Notes under the pieces: generated by a model
Seen by the model: only the letters and a program-made list of their open reading frames with translations
Databases searched by the model: none
What the model was told of the DNA's origin: nothing
NCBI GenBank assembly: GCA_028751875.1
Contig: CM054158.1
Location: 48,579,108 to 48,643,107, forward strand
Source: Rapana venosa
Lineage: Eukaryota; Mollusca; Gastropoda; Neogastropoda; Muricidae
Direction: 5' to 3'
DNA: 64,000 nt
Shown here: positions 47,501 through 59,500 of the stretch, piece after piece
How positions within the stretch are numbered: the stretch's first letter is position 1
Layout: every line of letters begins with the position of its first letter
Made by a program: the position numbers and the translations under genes

Positions 47501-50500
47501 CGGTGTGGCAGTTGATGTGGCAGTTGATGTGTCGGTGTGGCAGTTGATGTGTTGGTGTGGCAGCTGATGTGTCGGTGTGGCAGCTGATGTGGCAGTTGAT
47601 GTGTTGGTGTGGCCGCTGATGTTGATGTGACAGTTGATGTGGCAGCTGATGTGTCGGTGTGGCAGCTGATGTGGCAGTTGATGTGCTGGTGTGGCCGGTG
47701 TTGCAGCTGATGTGGCAGTTGATGTGTTGGTGTGGCAGCTGATGTGTCGGTGTGGCAGCTGATGTGGCAGTTGATGTGTTGATGTGGCAGCTGATGTGTC
47801 GGTGTGGCAGCTGATGTGGCAGTTGATGTGTTGGTGTGGCAGCTGATGTCGTGTGGGTGATGTGGCAGTTGATGTTGGGTGGCAGTTGATGTGTCGGTGT
47901 GGCAGCTGATGTGGCAGTTGATGTGTTGATGTGGCAGCTGATGTGTCAGTGTGGCAGCTGATGTGGCAGCTGATGTGTTGATGTGGCAGCTGGTGGAGGA
48001 GACGGCGCCATACCTCTGTGGGGTGAAGACGCATGTGGATATTCTGGAGGACTACACTCCACAGTTTGTCGCCCGTCTGGCTTACCTGGCCCACACACAC
48101 AACTTCGTTATCTTTGAAGACAGGTGAGTGTGTGTGTGTTGGGGGGGGAGGTGTTTGTGTGTGAGTGTATGTTTGTGTGTGTTGTGTTTGAGAGTGTGTG
48201 TGTGTTTGTTGTGTGTAGTGTGTGTTTTGAGTGTGTGTTTGTGAGTGTGCGCGTGCGTGCGTGTGTTTGTGAGTGTGCGCGTGCATGTGTGTGGTGTGTG
48301 AGTATGTGTGTGTGAGTGTGCACACGTGCATGCATGTGTTTGTGAGTGTTTGTGTGTGAGTATGTGTGTGTATGTTTGTGAGTGTGCGCACGTGCATGCA
48401 TATGTTTATGAGTGTGTGTGTGTATGTGAGTGTGTGTATGTTTGAGTATGTGTGTTTGTGAGTATGCGTGTGCATGTGTACAATGCGTGTGTTTGTGAGT
48501 GTGTGTGTATGTGTGAGTGTGTGAGTGAGTGTAAGTCAAAGTCAGTATTTTAAGTATTTTAACTCCAAATGGTACATTGCATAACCAACGCATTTGATTT
48601 TTTTTTCATCAGTCTGTTTGTGTGTTAGTATGCATGTGTGTGTGTGTATATATGTAAATAAGTGCACTTGCACATATATAACTTCCATGAGCTGAGTGTG
48701 GTGGTATGTGAGTGTGAGAGAGATAGATTGTGTGTATGCATAGGAATCTGTCTGTTCTCGATGCGTACTTATCTGTGTGTACATGACTTTTTGTAGTTAC
48801 ATCTGTGTATGTATGTGTGTAAGCACATGAGTGCTTATTCCATTATCCTCAATATAAAAGAATAAAATAAAATAAAAAAGAAGTCCTGACATTATGTGTG
48901 AGAATAAGTAATCATCATCATCATCATCAATGCCTTTGTGCCTTATTGGCATGTAGGGCAGCAACAAATGTTCTCCACTCCTGTCTGTCCTGGGCCAGCT
49001 TCTGAATGGTTCCCCAGGTATGTTGGAAGGTCTTCAGCTCTGTTTCGACAGTCCGACGCCAAGTGTTCTTGGGTCGTCCTCGTTTGCGTTTTCCCTCTGG
49101 TGTCCAGTGGAGGGCTGTTCAGGCGATGTTTCCCTGTTCCCGACGGCAGATATGCCCTATCCATCCCCATCGCCTATGCATGATGATGTTGTCCATGCTT
49201 TCTTGGTTGCAACGGGCAAAAAGTTCTTGGTTGGAGATGGTCTCAGGCCAGAAGTAATAGTGACAACAAACAGTATTCACACATACGTCTATGATGATGA
49301 TGATGATAACAGAGCGGGGAGGGGGGCTATATAGCCTAGTGGTTAGAGAGTTGCACTCGTGATCTGATGGCTTAGGATTGACCCAGTACAGAGGCTGAGG
49401 GAATTTTACCCTGGAGTTAACATCAGTACTGACTCCACTCCCCTCCAAAAGTCCTTCAGATGAGACTATAACCCAAGGCCTCGTGTGCAAACACATGCAG
49501 AACATCTTGTGCACACGTTAAAAACCTGTTCCGCCTTTCAGAAGAGCAGGCCATTTTATGCCAGTAGGAACGGATGACAAGATTTTTTTTAAAAACGCAT
49601 TTACACAGGTGTAGTGTCAAGATAAAGGACGGGATAGCTCAGTGGTCGGAGCACTCGCTTTCCCCCAGCCAAGTTAAGCAGCGTCGAGCGTGGTTACCAC
49701 TTGGATGGGTGACCGTTTGCGCGCCTTGGCTTCAGTACAGTTCCCCCAGTTCACCCAGTTGTAAATGGGTACCTGCCCTCTTTAGGGTCAGGGAAGGTAA
49801 AGCAGCGAGGGAGAGGAGATGGGCGCTGCCGCCCTCAATATGCTGGCCCCTAGAGAAGTGAGGTCTCTGACGCCTCGCTCCCCTACGACCTTATAGGTTG
49901 TGGGACTCCTTTACCCTCCTCCTTTAGTGTCAAGACACCATCCCTGAAGTTGGAATGCAGCTACTTTAAAGTAAAGGTAAAGGTGTCCCATAACTTAAAT
50001 GGCTGTAGGGGAGCGAGGCATCAGAGACCTCATCTTCTCTAGGGGCCAGCATATTGAGGGCAGCGCCCATCTCCTCTCCCTCTCTGCTTAACCTTCCCCG
50101 ACCCTAAAGAGGGCAGGTACCCATTTACAACTGGGGGGACTGTACTGAAGCCAAGGCGCACACAAACGGTCACCCATCCAAAGTGGTAACCACGCTCGAC
50201 GTTGCGTAACCTTAGCTGGGGGGAAAGCGAGCGCTCTGACCACTGAGCTATCCCGACCTTTGATGGTGGTTAAAAAAACGGTCGCAGACACAAAATCTTA
50301 CAATTTGGTGAACCTCGGATTTGTAGCTGAGGAACATTAAAAAAATGATATAAAAAGGAACAACAGAGTGTGTTGTGTACTGTACATACTATTTATTGCA
50401 GGAAGTTTGCGGACATTGGCCACACAGTGACGCTGCAGTACGAGAAGGGAGTGTACCACATCAGTGACTGGGCACACATTGTCAACGCCCACACACTGCC

Positions 50501-53500
50501 TGGACCCGGGGTCGTCCAAGCTCTCAAACAGGTCAGGTCAAAGGCCAGCTGACGGTCAAGGTCATAGAGTCGTCTGAAGTCAGGGTCAGGAAGGTCAGGA
50601 TTACTCATCGTTGGTGGTGGTGGGTGGATAAAAGGTCGAGTTGTCCCATAACCCATTTGGTCGTAAGGGAGCGAGGCGTCAGAGACCTCAACTTCTCCAG
50701 GGGCCAGCATATTGAGGGCGGCACCCATCTCCTCTCCCTCGCTGCTTTACCTTCCCTGACCCTAAAGAGGGCAGGTACCCATTTACAGCTGGGTGAATGG
50801 GGGGACTGTACTGAAGCCAAGGCGCACAAACCGTCACCCATCCAAATGGTAACCACGCTCGAAGCTGCTTAACTTAAGCTTGGGGAAAGCGAGCGCTCTG
50901 ACCACTGAGCTATCCCGTCCCCTGTTGGATAGATGGATAGGTTTATACCACTTGTCTTGAAGTTGATGGTTTGAGTCTCAGCAGTGCTGTTTGAATAAAG
51001 GATGAGGATTTTGAAAAATGTTCTATGTCACTTATGTGCAAACCTACCAGTGTTTCGAGTCCTACTTATGTATAATTATGTGCTACCAAAAAACTCAGGT
51101 AGCAGGATGGTTAAGACATTCACCTGCCCAATAAGTCTTTCTTCTTCTCTCGTTCGCTTTTTACACCATCAGATATGTTTGGGAGAAATAGTGGCAACTC
51201 CTTTCCAGCTCCTCTCGTGGGCCGTACAGCTTGGTTTGCAGGGTTATATCTCAATCGGCCACACAGTCTTCCTCAGGTCGCTGAACAGCATGCTCCTCTG
51301 AAGGATGTACTCGCCAGTCTGGTTTTCTTTGCCACAGGCACACAGGGGAGAGGGCATGAGTTTCAGCTTTGGCCTAACAAGTAAACCGTGAGGTTCTGGG
51401 TTCAATTCCCAGCCTTGCCCTTTCTTCCCAGTGTAAGGGGAAAAAATTTGAATTAAATGGCAAAATCTTTCAAATGTAGCTATAAACCAAGGCGAATGCA
51501 CGCAAAACGTCTTGCGCACATGTTAAAACCCATACCTCCTTTCGGAAGAGAAGGCCATTTTGTCCCGGAAGGAACAGATTTCAACATAGACACCATGCCT
51601 GAAGTTGGAATGCAGGTACCTAAACTGGTGTGCAAGAACGGTTGCATGCATGAAATCTCACCTGAACCTCAAACCTCTAGTCGGGGGGAGGGGGGTGGTG
51701 GTGGAGGATGTACATAGTATAAATTTTGGTAATGTAGTGGTGATGTTCAGTGTGTGGTGCAAACACAGACATGCATAGAGTGCAGCAAGGCTTGACCAAA
51801 TTTTTAAAAAAAGAAAAAAAAAAGACTGTTTGACTTCAGTCCTGAGAGTCTATGAAGTTGTGGGTTCAAATCTTGGCAGTGGCATCTGGTGAATCAAGGG
51901 TGGGGATTTTTACAACCTCCCAGGTCAACTTTAAATGCGGATCTGCCCAGTGCCTTTATTCTCTTTTATGTATATATATATACATGCAGAAGATCAAATA
52001 TGCATGTTAAAGATCCCGTCGTTCACGTCCTTGTTCTGTGGGTTTCGGAAACGTGAACATACCCAGCATACTTCCCCAAAGTCGGATTGCGGCTACCTTC
52101 ATATTGGCAAGTCTGCTCAGAAATCAGAAAATCCCACTGGAGAGATGCTGTCTGATATACAAGGCCTGCATCAGACCTGTTCTCCTGTATGGTTCGGAGA
52201 CGTGGGTTTTCACAAAAACCGTCGAACGTTTGTTGATGAGCTGAAAACCGAATGCTACGCTACATGACAAAGATTAAATGGGAAGACAGGATCACGAATG
52301 AAGAACTATGGAGAATGTGCAAAGCTGTTGATCTGAAGTCTGTAGCTAGTACCAATAGACTGCGCTGGTTTGGGCACGTTCAACGGAAAGCAGACCACCA
52401 CATCATAAAAAGAGCAATGAACTTCGTAGTGGATGGAAAGAGACCAAAGGGAAGAACTTGGGCTGCCTGTATTGCAGATGATCTTAGAGAAAGGGGCATA
52501 AATAAGGAGGAAGCTCAAAACAGAGAGAGATGGAGAAGGCTCATTAACGTCAAACCTCCCCTGGGAGAAACATGACAAAAAAGGAAGAAGACGGTGGGCA
52601 AAAATGGCCACCTACACAAAAATCTCACTATTGGTGAACCTTGGAGCTCTAGCCAAAGAACGCACACACACACACACACAAAATTCCTGTCTGTATGTGT
52701 TTTTGTTTCCTTTTGATGAGTGGCTGTTTGTCTAATGTACCTGAATGTGCTGGTGTGTGTCTGTGTGCTGATGTGTGTGTGTCTCTGTGCTGATGTGTGT
52801 GTGTCTGTGTGCTGATGTATGGGTGTCTGTGTGCTGATGTATGGGTGTCTGTGTGCTGATGTGTGTCTGTGTGTGTATGTGTGTGTCTGTGTGCTGATGT
52901 GTGTGTGTCTGTGTGCTGATGTGTGTGTGTATGTGTGCTGATGTCTGCATGCTGATGTGTGTGTGTGCTGGTGTGTGTGTCTGTGTGCTGATGTGTGTGT
53001 GTCTCTGTGCTGATGTGTATGTGTGCTGATGTGTGTGTGTGCTGGTGTCTGCGTGCTGGTGTGTGTGTGTGTGCTCATTGTCTGTGTGCTGATGTGTGTG
53101 TGTCTGTGTGCTGATGTGTGTGTCTGTGTGCTGATGTGTGTGTCTGTGTGCTGATGTGTGTGTCTGTGTGCTGATGTGTGTGTGTCTGCGTGCTGATGTG
53201 TGTGTGTCTGTGTGCTGATGTGTGTGTGTCTGTGTGCTGATATGTGTGCTGATGTGTGTGTGTATGTGTGCTGATGTCTGCGTGCTGATGTGTGTGTGTG
53301 TGCTCATTGTCTGTGTGCTGATGTGTGTGTGTCTGTGTGCTGATGTGTGTGTGTGTCTGTGTGCTGATGTGTCTGTGTGCTGGTGTGTCTGTGTGCTGGT
53401 GTGTGTGTGCTGGTGTGTGTGTGTCTGTGTGCTGGTGTGTGTGTGTCTGTGTGCTGATGTGTGTGTGTCTGTGTGCTGATGTGTGTGTGTCTGTGTGCTG

Positions 53501-56500
53501 GTGTGTGTGTGTGTCTGTGTGCTGATGTGTGTGTGTCTGTGTGCTGATGTGTGTGTCTGTGCGCTGATTGTGTGTGTCTGTGTGCTGATTGTGTGTGTCT
53601 GGTTTGTGCGATGGTGTGCTGTGTGCTGATGTGTGTGTGTGCTGATTGTGTGTCTGTGTGTGCTGATTGTGTGCTGATGTGTGTGTGTCTGTGTGCTGAT
53701 GTGTGTGTGCTGTGGCTGATTGTGTGTGTCTGTGTGCTGATTGTGTGTGCTGGTGTCTGTGTGCTGATGTGTCTGTGTGCTGATTGTGTGTCTGTGTGCT
53801 GATTGTGTGTCTGTGTGCTGATTGTGTGTCTGTGTGCTGATGTGTGTGTGTCTGTGTGCTGATGTGTGCTGTGTGCTGATGTGTGTGTGTCTGTGTGCTG
53901 ATGTGTGTGTGTCTGTGTGCTGATGTGTGTGTGCTGATGTGTGTGTGTCTGTGTGCTGATGTGTGTGTCTGTGTGCTGATGTGTGTCTGTATGCTGATGT
54001 GTGTGTGTCTCTGTGCTGATGTGTGTGTGTGTGTCTCTGTGCTGATATGTTGTGCTGATGTGTGTGTGCTGATGTGTGTGTGTCTCTGTGCTGATGTGTG
54101 TGTGCTGATATGTGTGTCTCTGTGTGCTGATGTGTGTGTCTGTGTGCTGATGTGTGTGTCTCTGTGTGCTGATGTGTGGTGGTCTGTGTGCTGATGTGTG
54201 TGTCTGTGTGCTGATGTGTGTGTGTGTCTGTGTGCTGATGTGTGTGTGTGGTCTCTGTGCTGATGTGTGTGTTCTGTGCTGATGTGTGTGCTATGTGTGC
54301 TGATGTGTGTGTGTTCTGTGCTCATGTGGTGTGTTTGTGTGCTGATGTGTGTGTTTCTGTGTGCTGATGTGTGTGTCTGTGTGCTCATGTTGTTTCTCTG
54401 TGCTATGTGTGTGTGTGCTGATGTCTGTGTGCTGATGTGTGTGTGTCTGTGTGCTTGATGGTTGTGTGTGTCTGTGTGCTGATGTGTGTGCTGATGTGTG
54501 TGTGTGTCTGTGTGCTGATGTGTGTGGTGTCTGTGTGCTGATACGTGTGTGTCTGTGTGCTGGTGTGTCTGTGTGCTGATGTCTGTGTGTCTGTGTGCTG
54601 ATGTGTGTGTGTGTCTGTGTGCTGGTGTGTCTGTGTGCTGATGTCTGTGTGCTGGTGTGTCTGTGTGCTGATGTCTGTGTGCTGGTGTTTGTGTGTCTGT
54701 GTGCTGATGTGTCTGTGTGCTGATGTGTGTGTGTCCTGTGTGCTGATGTGTGTATGTCTGTTGTGTGCTGAGTGTGTGTGTCTGTGTGCTGATGTGTGTG
54801 TCTGTGCGCTGATTGTGTGTGTTGTGTGCTGATTGTGTGTCTGTGTGCTGATTGTGTCTTTTCTGTGTGTGTGTGTGTGTGTGCTGTGTGCTGATGTGTG
54901 TGTCTGTGTGCTGATGTGTTGTGTGTCTGTGTGCTGAGTGTGTGTGTGCTGATGTGTGTGTTCTGTGTGCTGATGTGTGTGTGTCTGTGTGTCGGTGTGT
55001 GTGTCTCTGTGCTGATGTGTTGTGTCTCTGGTGCTGATGTGTGTGTGTCTCTGTGCTGATTGTGTGTGTCTCTGTGCTGATGTTGTGTGTGTCTGTGTGC
55101 TGATGTGTGTGTGTCTCTGTGCTGATGTGTGTGTGTCTCTGTGCTGATGTGTGTGTGTCTCTGTGTGCTGATGTGTGTGTGTTTTGTGTGCTGATGTGTG
55201 TGTCTCTGTGCTGATGTGTGTGTGTCTGTTGTGTCTCTGTGTGCTGATGTGTGTGTCTCTGTGCTGATGTGTGTGTGCTGATGTGTGTGTCTGTGTGCTG
55301 ATGTGTGTGTCTGTGTGCTGATGTGTTGTGTTCTTGTGCTGATGTGTGTCTGTGTGCTGATGTGTGTGTCTCTGTGCTGATGTGTGTGTCATGTGCTGTG
55401 TATGTGTGTTCTGTGCTCATGTGTGTGTTTGTGTGCTCATGGTGTGTGTTTCGTGTGTGCTCATGTGTGTGTCTGTGTGCTGATGTGTTTCTCTGTGCTC
55501 ATGTGTGTGTGTGCTGATGTGTGTGTGTCTGTGTGCTGATGTCTGTGTGCTGATGTTGTGTCTGTGTGCTGATGTGTGTGTGTCTGTGTGTGAGTGTGTG
55601 TCTGTGCTGATGTGTGTGTCTGTGCTGATGTGTGTGTCTGTGTGCTGATGTGTGTGTGTCTCTGTGCTGATTCTGTGTGTGTGTGTGTGCTCATGTGCTG
55701 ATGTGTGTGCTTGTGTGTGTGTGTGTGTCATTGTGTGTCTGTGCTGGTGTCTGTGTGCTGATGTGTGTATCTCTGTGCTCATGTGTGTGTCTGTGTGCTG
55801 ATGTGTGTGTTCTGTGCTCATGTGGTGTGTCTCTGTGCTCATGTGTGTGTCTCTGTGCTCATGTGTGTGTGTGCTGGTGTGTGTGTTTCTGTTGCTGATT
55901 GTGTGTCTGTGTGCTGATGTGTGTGTCTGTGCTATGGTGTGTCTCTGTGCTCATGTGTGTGTCTCTGTGCCATGTGTGTGTGTCTGTGTGCTGATGTGTG
56001 TGTGGTCTCTGTGCCATGTGTGTGTCTCTGTCTCATGTTGTGTCTCTGTGCTCATGTGTGTGTGTCTGTGTGCTGATGTGTGTGTGTCTGTGCTCATGTG
56101 TGTGTGTCTGTGTGCTCATGTGTGTGTGTGTCTGTGTGCTCATGTGTGTGTGTGCTGATGTGTGTGTCTGTGTGCTCATTGTGTGTCTCTGTGCTCATGT
56201 GTGTGTCTCTGTGCTCATGTGTGTGTGTGCTGGTTGTGTGTTCTGTTTGCTGATTGTGTGTGTCTGTGTGCTCATGTGTGTTTCTCTGTGCTCATGTGTG
56301 TGTGTGTGCTCATTGTGTGTGTGTGCTCAGTGTGTGTGTGCTCATGTGTGTCTGTCTGCTGATGTCTGTGTCTGTGTGTATGTGCATGTGCAGGTGGGTC
56401 AGCCTAAAGGCAGGGCCTGTGTGCTGATTGCTGAGATGAGCTCTGCTGGCAGTCTGGCTTCTGCAGATTACGTCAAAGGTAAGGGCAGGTGGCAGGAGGG

Positions 56501-59500
56501 GTGCGTTAGCCTAGTGGTTAGAGCATTGCCCCTACAGTCCGACGGTCCAGAATCCAGCCACCATGGAGGGATTTTACCCTGGAGTTAACGTCAGTACTGG
56601 CTCCACTTCCCCCCCCCCTCAAAAAAAAAAACCCAACCCCTTGGAGTGAGACTGTAAACCAAGTGGGAATGCATGCAGAACATCTTGTGCATACGTTAAA
56701 AATATGTTCTCTCTTTATTTATTTTATTTTATTCTTTTATATCTCTTTCAGAAGGGTAGGCCATTCCATACTGGTAGGAACAGATGACAAAAAATTGTTG
56801 AAAGTGTATGCACACGGGTGTCATGTTTAGACATGATGTCCGAAGTTGGAATACGGCTACCTTAATAGTGGGTAAAAGCGGTCACATACGCAAAATTCCA
56901 CTGTTGGTGGACCTCAGGGCTTTAGCCGAGAAACGGAAAGAAGAAAAAAAAGGTAGTAGGGAGCAGGCAGTCATCCATTCTATTAGATGGAAGCTTTTTT
57001 GGTTGTTTATGTGTTGGTTGTTTGGTATTTGTTGTTGTTGTTGTTGTCACAAGCAGACAAATGCCTGATATTACAAGAGGAGGAAAATATGCTTTGACAA
57101 ACTAAGTCTCATTTTATGAGCAGACCACACACACATGCGCGTTAACACACACACACACAATACACACATGCGCGCACACACACACACACACAATACACAC
57201 TCACACACACACACAATACACACTCATGCACACACACTCACACACACACTCCACACACAAAACACACACACTCCACACACACACTCCACACACACACACA
57301 CACACACAACACACACACACAAAACACACAAACACACACACAACACACACAACACACACACATGCATGCACACTCGCACACACACTCGCACACACACTCA
57401 CACACACACAACACACACACATTTTATATGATGAACTCAGAAATAATTTGTTATTAACAATCAAAACCAAAGACAAAGAATGCAAAAACTGTGTACATAA
57501 ATTAAGTGACATAATCACAGTTGATATCATATCAAGCAGATATCATCAGCTATGTATATGAGTGTTTTGAAAAAAGAGAAGTAGAATGCAACATGTTTTT
57601 AGTGTACATCACTTTTAGCCAAAATAGATAATTATAATTGATGTTTTTGTTGTGTCAAATAAGTCTACATGACTTAAATGGCAATAAAATATTCTGAATC
57701 TGAAAAATCTGAATCACGCACGCACACACACACACGCACGCATGCACGCACGCACGCACACACACACACTGATATTACAAGCAGACAAACATTGGATATT
57801 TCAAACAGAAAAAAACCCCATTTTGTCCTGCAAGAAGACGGATATCCAATATTACAGGCAAAGAAAAATCTGATCTTACAAGAAGGCAAACATCTAATTG
57901 TGTAAGCAGACAAAAATGTTCCTAGAGCTGATAAAGTTTGTATCAAAAGTAGACCGAAATCTGGTCCAAACAGACTGGAATAGACAAAATCAAAAGTAGA
58001 ATGAAATCTGGTTCAAGCAGACTGGAATAGACAAAAGTAGAATGGAATCTGGTTCAAAGAGACTGGAATAGACAAAATCAAAAGTAGAATGAAATCTGGT
58101 TCAAACAGACTGGAATAGACAAAATCAAAATCTGGTTCAAACAGACTGGAATAGACAAAATCAGAAGTAGAATGAAATCTGGTTCAAACAGACTGGAATA
58201 GACAAAATCAAAAGTAGAATGAAATCTGGTTCAAACAGACTGGAATAGACAAAATCAAAAGTAGAATGAAATCTGGTTCAAACAGACTGGAACAGACAAA
58301 ATTCCGATACTGCACCCAGAAAAAAATGTAATATGTCAAAAGGACTGATATTATATGTAACCATTTTGATATTTCTGGAGTGTGTGTTAGTGTGTGTGTG
58401 TTAGTATGTTTATTTTATTTTTTTTTATAATTTTATTCTTCTATATCGAGGATAAGGGAATAAGCACTTATGTGCTTTTTTGCATCCAGTCCCCGTGTGT
58501 ATGCGGTTTTGTAAATTGTCATCTGTTCCCACTGGCACACAATGGCCTACTCTTACGAAAAGCAGAACAGGATTTTAACGTGTGCGCAAGATGTTCTACG
58601 TGCGTTTGCACACAGGGCCTTGGTTTATATACAGTCTCATCTGAAGGACTTTTGGGGAGAGGGGAGTGTGCACTGATGTTAACTCCAGGAGAAAATATCT
58701 CCTTGAACGGGAATCGAACCTGGGTTGTCAGATTGCGTGCGCAATGTTCTAACCACTAGGCTATCCCGTATGTGTTAGTGTGTGTTTGTGTGTGTGTGTG
58801 TGTGTTTTTCTGATTGCTGGAGGAAGACGATATTTCTGCAAATTTATTGTGTGGGGTTTTTTTAATAGCTTGAAATATTTTTCATTCATTACTGCTCCTG
58901 AATGATAAAAGATTGTTGTTCTGTTACATATCATTTTATGTGATAATGCAGGCATGTGGTGATGCAGTTTGGTATTGTAATTAATTATTGTGTGTCTGAT
59001 TACTAGAATATGGGGATCTATATTGATTGGTGGGGTGGGGGGCGGGATAGCCTATTGATTACTAGAATATAAGAATCTATATTGATTGGTGGGGGTGGGG
59101 ATAGCCTATTGATTACTAGAATATTGGGATCTATATTGATTGGGGGGATAGCCTATTGATTACTAGAATATTGGGATCTATATTGATTGGTGGGGTGGGG
59201 ATAGCCTATTGATTACTAGAATATTGGGATCTATATTGATTGGTGGGGGGGCAGGATAGCCTATTGATCACTAGAATATTGGGATCTATATTGATTTGGG
59301 GGGGGGGGGAGTGCCTATTGATTACTAGAATATTGGGATCTATATTGATTGGTGGGGTGGGGGGGCGGGATAGCTTATTGATTACTAGAATATTGGGATC
59401 TATATTGATTGGTGGGGGGGTGGGGGGTGGGATAGCCTATTGATCACTAGAATATGGGATCTATATTGATTTGGGGGGGGGGGGGGAGTAGCCTATTGAT

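Larger units (their letters stand above)
49317..50336 (+). mobile_element. SINE-A with 3' module 2, carrying two nested SINEs, intron 7
   Basis: Head TAGCCTAGTGGTTAGAGAG and body run to 49622; module 2 continues at 49925-49970 (CACCATCCCTGAAGTTGG) and 50257-50336 (GATGGTGG, GGTGAACCTCGGA, TAGCTGAGGAAC). The gaps are tRNA/5S chimeric SINEs. The reconstructed order shows that module 2 directly follows the SINE-A body. Confidence 0.85.

Noticed and set aside
47228..48475. Antisense frame of 415 codons (HQLPHQ-type repeats)
   Set aside because: Produced by the intron 6 minisatellite; it also runs through UMPS exon 7 on the wrong strand.
53075..55420. Antisense open frame of 781 codons rich in His, Thr, Ser and Gln
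   Set aside because: It is the reverse reading of a TG-rich minisatellite in an intron; no start context, no domain, and other frames are equally open.
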